Of a stretch of 64,000 bases of DNA, positions 60,639 to 64,000 are shown piece after piece (the stretch's first letter is position 1; each line of letters opens with the position of its first letter). Source of the stretch: Hordeum vulgare subsp. vulgare (taxonomy: Eukaryota > Streptophyta > Magnoliopsida > Poales > Poaceae); the NCBI RefSeq assembly GCF_904849725.1, contig NC_058521.1, positions 94,722,244-94,786,243 of the forward strand, written 5' to 3'. The position numbers and the translations under genes are program-made. The notes beneath the pieces were generated by a model. That model did no database searches, was not told where the DNA came from, and saw nothing but the letters and a program-made list of their open reading frames with translations.

Positions 60639-61622
60639 TCAAGCTTTAGAATGATCCTTTATCCTAACAGGGAAAGGTGGTTTCTCAATGTAAGCACTGG
60701 GAACAATAGGATCATTATAGGCAATGACTTTCTCTTCAACTGGATTGGGTTTAACTACATTAACTTCTAAGGGAGGATGATATTTAAACCACTTCTCTTT
60801 GGTGAGATCAATATGAGCAACAAATGATTCACACAATGAAGCTACTATCTCAGAGTCTAGTCCATACTTAGCGCTAAAGTTACAAAAAGTATTCGTTTCA
60901 ACAAAGGATTTAACGCCGTCAAACCTGAAATTCATACCTGACTCCTTATCTTCATCAAGCTTCCAATCTTCAGATTTGCGTTTAAATCTCTCCAATAAAT
61001 TCCATTTGAAGTCAATATCTCTCTTCATAAAAGAACCAGTACAAGAAGTGTCAAGCATGGCGCGATCATCATGAGAAAGCCGAGCATAGAAGTTCTGAAT
61101 GATAATTTCTCCCGGGAGTTCATGATTGGGGCATGAATATAACATTGATTTAAGCCTCCCCCAAGCTTGAGCGTTGCTTTCTCTGTCACGCGGCCTAAAA
61201 TTGTAAATATAATTCCGATCACGATGTACTAGATGCATAGGATAAAACTTTTGATGAAATTCCAATTTCAACCGATTGTAGTTCCATGATCAAGTATCAT
61301 CACATAGCCTATACCATGTCAACGCCTTATCCCTCAAATATAAAGGAAAGACCTTCTTCTTGACCTCATCCTCGGGCAAACCTGCAAGCTTAAATAAACC
61401 ACAAACTTCATCTACATAAATTAGATGCAAGTCTGGATGTGAGGTTCCATCTCCTGTAAAATGATTAGCCAGCAATTTCTCAAGCATACCCGAAGGAAAT
61501 TCAAAGAAAATATTTTCAGTAGGTGCATAAGGTTGAGGAGCAACTATTTGTGCTTCCGTTCGAGGTGAAGATACCCCAAACAAGCCCCTCGAAGGATTAG
61601 TTTCCATAGTGACTAGTGACAA
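60639..61622 (-). pseudogene. Gypsy gag, interrupted
   Basis: Two open pieces, 61622-61290 and 61271-60639. The first begins MSLVTMETNPSRGLFG and contains the capsid-type segment DEVKKKVFPLYLRDKALTWY. The second continues with MKLEFHQKFYPMHLVHRDRN, QAWGRLKSMLYSCPNHELP and GFYARL-like residues (IQNFYARLSHDDRAMLD), the retrotransposon Gag core. A stop and frame change lie near 61275. No zinc knuckle is visible, which is normal for some Athila-group Gags. Confidence 0.85.
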
Positions 61623-61680
61623 TAAATTTCAGCACACTATATGAATGTTTCCTTACCAAGTTCCACTTACCAAAGGCGCT

Positions 61681-61702
61681 TCACTCCCCGGCAACGGTGC
61701 CA
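61681..61702 (-). promoter_or_regulatory. Primer binding site, tRNA-Asp type
   Basis: The - strand reads TGGCACCGTTGCCGGGGAG from 61702 downward, 11 bases from the 5' LTR edge. It is complementary to plant tRNA-Asp with one mismatch. Confidence 0.85.
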
Positions 61703-61713
61703 GAAAAGAGTCT

Positions 61714-63235
61714 TGATGACCCAAAAGTATAGGGTATCTATCGTAGTCCTTTTGATAATTAAGAGTGTCGAACCCAACAAGGAGCAGAAGGATCTAACAA
61801 GTGGTTTTCAGCAATGTATTCTCTGCAAGCACTGAAATTAACGGTGACAAGTAGTTGTGTGGTGAGATGATTCGTAGCAAGTAGCAAGTAACAAAAGTAA
61901 CAACGGTGCAGCAAAGTGTCCCAATCCCTTTTGTAGCAAGGGACAAGCCTGGACAAACTCTTATAGGAGGAAAAACGCTCCCGAGGACACACGGGAATTT
62001 CTGTCATGCTAGTTTTCATCATGTTCATATGATTCGCGTTCGTTACTTTGATAGTTTGATATGTGGATGGACAGGCACTTGGGTACTTCCCTTACTTGGA
62101 CAAGCATCCCACTTATGATTAACCCCTCTCGTAAGCATGCGCAACTACGAAAGAAGAATTAAGACAAAGTGTAACCATAGCATTAAACTAGTGGATCCAA
62201 ATCAACCCCTTACGAAGCAACGCATAAACTAGGGTTTAAGCTTCTGTCACTCTAGCAACCCATCATCTACTTACTACTTCCAAATGCCTTCCTCTAGGCC
62301 CAAATAATGGTGAAGTGTTATGTAGTCGATGTTCACATAACACCGTTAGAGGAAAAACAACATACAACACATCAAAATATCGAACGAATACCAAATTCAC
62401 ATGACTACTTATAGCATGACTTATCTCATGTCCTCAGGAACAAAAGTAACTACTCACAAAGCATAATCCTATTCATGACCAGAGAGGTAATGAATAGCAT
62501 CAAAGATCTGAACATAAACTCTTCCACCAAGTAATCCAACTAGCATCAACTACAAGGAGTAATTAACACTACTAGCAATCTTACAAGTACCAATCGGAGT
62601 CACGAGACAGAGATTGGTTACAAGTGATCAACTAGGGTTTGGAGATGAGATGGTGCTGATGAAGATGTTTATGGTGATGAGTCCCCTCCGATGAGAGGAG
62701 TGTTGATGATGACGATGGTGATGATTTCTCCCTCCGGGAGGGAAGTTTCCCCGGCAGGATCGTCCTGCCGGAGCTGTAGATTGGTTCTGCTCAAGTTCCG
62801 CCTCGTGGCGGCGGTGAATCCTCTGAAAAGCCTCCTCTTGATTTTTTCCAGACCGAAACCCTTCTTGTAGCAAAAGAGGGGGGCCAGTGGGCCAGCAGGG
62901 AGCCCACAAGCCCCCTAGGCGCGACCAAGGGTGGCCACACCTAGCACGCTTGTGGCCACCTGCTGGTGCCCCTCTAGCACTTCTTCGACCCAGTATTTTT
63001 TATAAATCCCCAAAAAAGTCCATGTTGATTTTCACGGCTTTTGGAGTTGCACAGAATAGGCATCTCAAACTTGCTCCTTTTTCAGGCCAGAATTCCAGGT
63101 GTTGGCATTCTCCCTCTTCATGTAAACCTTGCAAAATAAGAGAGAAAAGGCATAAGTATTGTACCGTGAAGTGAAATAACAGCCCAAAAAGCGATAAATA
63201 TCAACATGAAAGCATGATGCAAAATGGACGTATCA
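61714..63235 (-). repeat. 5' LTR of the - strand Gypsy element (1522 bp)
   Basis: Starts TGATACGTCCATTTTGCATC (from 63235 downward) and ends at 61714 next to the primer site. It retains the segment of about 115 bases missing from the 3' LTR. ORFs inside are LTR artefacts shared with 13280-14795 and 43172-44583. Confidence 0.92.
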
Positions 63236-63270
63236 CGTGCATCTACGGTCCTAATCATGTTTTGTATACA

Positions 63271-63839
63271 CTATCAAAAGGGCCCATGCGTTGCAACGAG
63301 AGAAATAAATACCACACGGCACACGCTCTTAATTTATAAAAAAGTCTATAATTTGAGAATTTATAGTTACGATACAAATAAAGATGGTCTTATCCTACAA
63401 AAATGCAGTTCAAAATTTCACGGGTCTTCTATTTTAACACGGCTTGCATGTAGATTTAATACGTACAAAGAATGAGTCAAGTGACCTTCAGTTTCATCTC
63501 CAATCCTGATTTTGTTGACGTGTTCATCCCCAACCCGGATGAGTACCGGTATGAAAGAAAGACGAATAATGACTTATTTATTAAGATTGCACCCTAGATA
63601 GTATTTTTATTAAACGTTTAACACATAAAATAATATCATATTTAAATTCTACATATTTTTCTAATCAAATTCCATGTATAATATGTTAAATTTAGAGTTA
63701 CGGTTTAAAAGATATGAGTATTTAAAAAATATTTAATATATACTACAAGTTTAATGTCATAAACAGTAAGGGCTTTTTTGTAAAATCACCTCGGTGGGTT
63801 TACGACGGAAGCGATAGCCTCTTTATTATTAGATAAAGA
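63271..63839 (-). mobile_element. Helitron-like fragment (569 bp)
   Basis: On the - strand it begins TCTTTATCTAATAATAAAG after an A (63840) and ends near a hairpin-like CGTTGCAACG...GGG block followed by CTTTTGATAG and a T (63270). This fits insertion between A and T and the 5' TC rule. The 3' end should be CTAG-like but reads ATAG, so the call is tentative. The interior is AT-rich with no gene. Confidence 0.45.
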
Positions 63840-64000
63840 TATCACGTGCTGACGAGGCATGCCAACATGACATGGGATCCAATGTCAGTGACCGGAAGGC
63901 GATGACGGACATGTGGCGTGTTTTTTGCGGAAACCCCCTGATATTTTTCCTTTTATCATAAAAAACTTCACAATTTTTCATAAAATAACCATAAAAAGTG
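63840..64000. other. Unclassified repeat flank
   Basis: Continues the repeat seen at 43076-43171 and 63241-63270 once the Gypsy and Helitron-like insertions are removed (GACGAGGCATGCCAACATGA, then an A/T-rich end). No gene. I cannot assign a class. Confidence 0.4.

Larger units (their letters stand above)
43172..63235 (-). mobile_element. Complete Athila-lineage Gypsy retrotransposon, interrupted
   Basis: LTRs at 43172-44583 (3') and 61714-63235 (5'), polypurine tract beside the first and tRNA-Asp-type primer site beside the second, and a perfect 5-base duplication CGTGC (43167-43171 and 63236-63240). The gag-protease-RT-RNase H-integrase order on the - strand is Ty3/Gypsy. Removing the 10.0-kb nested element leaves about 10 kb. 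The coding region has several frameshifts and stops, so it is defective. The same LTR family occurs as a solo LTR at 13280-14795. It may be close to Sabrina-type elements, from memory only. Confidence 0.93.

Overview
This window is repeat-rich nuclear DNA from a Triticeae grass (wheat, Aegilops, barley or rye type). The basis is a stack of nested LTR retrotransposons, LTR sequences typical of Triticeae (an Angela/WIS/BARE-type LTR and several TGATACGTC... Gypsy LTRs), a large CACTA transposon and a Stowaway MITE. I found no ordinary single-copy host gene. Family names are from memory and were not searched.

Layout, left to right. (1) 1-12226: right part of a Sirevirus-type Copia element on the + strand, with decayed gag, pol and a long third ORF, several polypurine tracts and its 3' LTR. 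It sits inside a + strand Gypsy element (host Gypsy 1), seen as pieces at 12227-12287, 15590-17314 and 24456-24838 and an LTR at 24839-26230. (2) 12288-15584: Angela-type solo LTR (- strand, target duplication GAACC), itself carrying a Gypsy solo LTR at 13280-14795 (ATAAC). (3) 17320-24450: complete gag-only Gypsy element (ATCAT) inside host Gypsy 1. (4) 26231-42507: a concatemer of degraded, partial - strand Gypsy LTRs, interrupted by another solo LTR (28854-30472, CCTAC) and by a 10.6-kb CACTA element (31114-41706, GTT). (5) 42508-43171: unassigned flank. (6) 43172-63235: complete but decayed - strand Athila-lineage Gypsy element (CGTGC), split by a 10.0-kb gag-only retrotransposon with very long LTRs (45197-55200, GAAGC). 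(7) 63236-64000: flanking repeat with a short Helitron-like insertion.

The one gene that still reads as intact is the tnpA-like gene of the CACTA element: eight exons on the - strand (35333 down to 32033) join in frame to 581 codons. The same element carries no recognisable TnpD transposase, but has a (GTN)n array with a ~220-base higher-order period, an Arg/Ser-rich repeat ORF that may be captured sequence, and two tRNA-like Pol III promoter motifs. The retrotransposon ORFs carry frameshifts and scattered stops. TAG is the commonest stop, which fits deamination of methylated CAG. I see no convincing new biological system. The CACTA cargo and the six-knuckle gag-only retrotransposon are the best leads.
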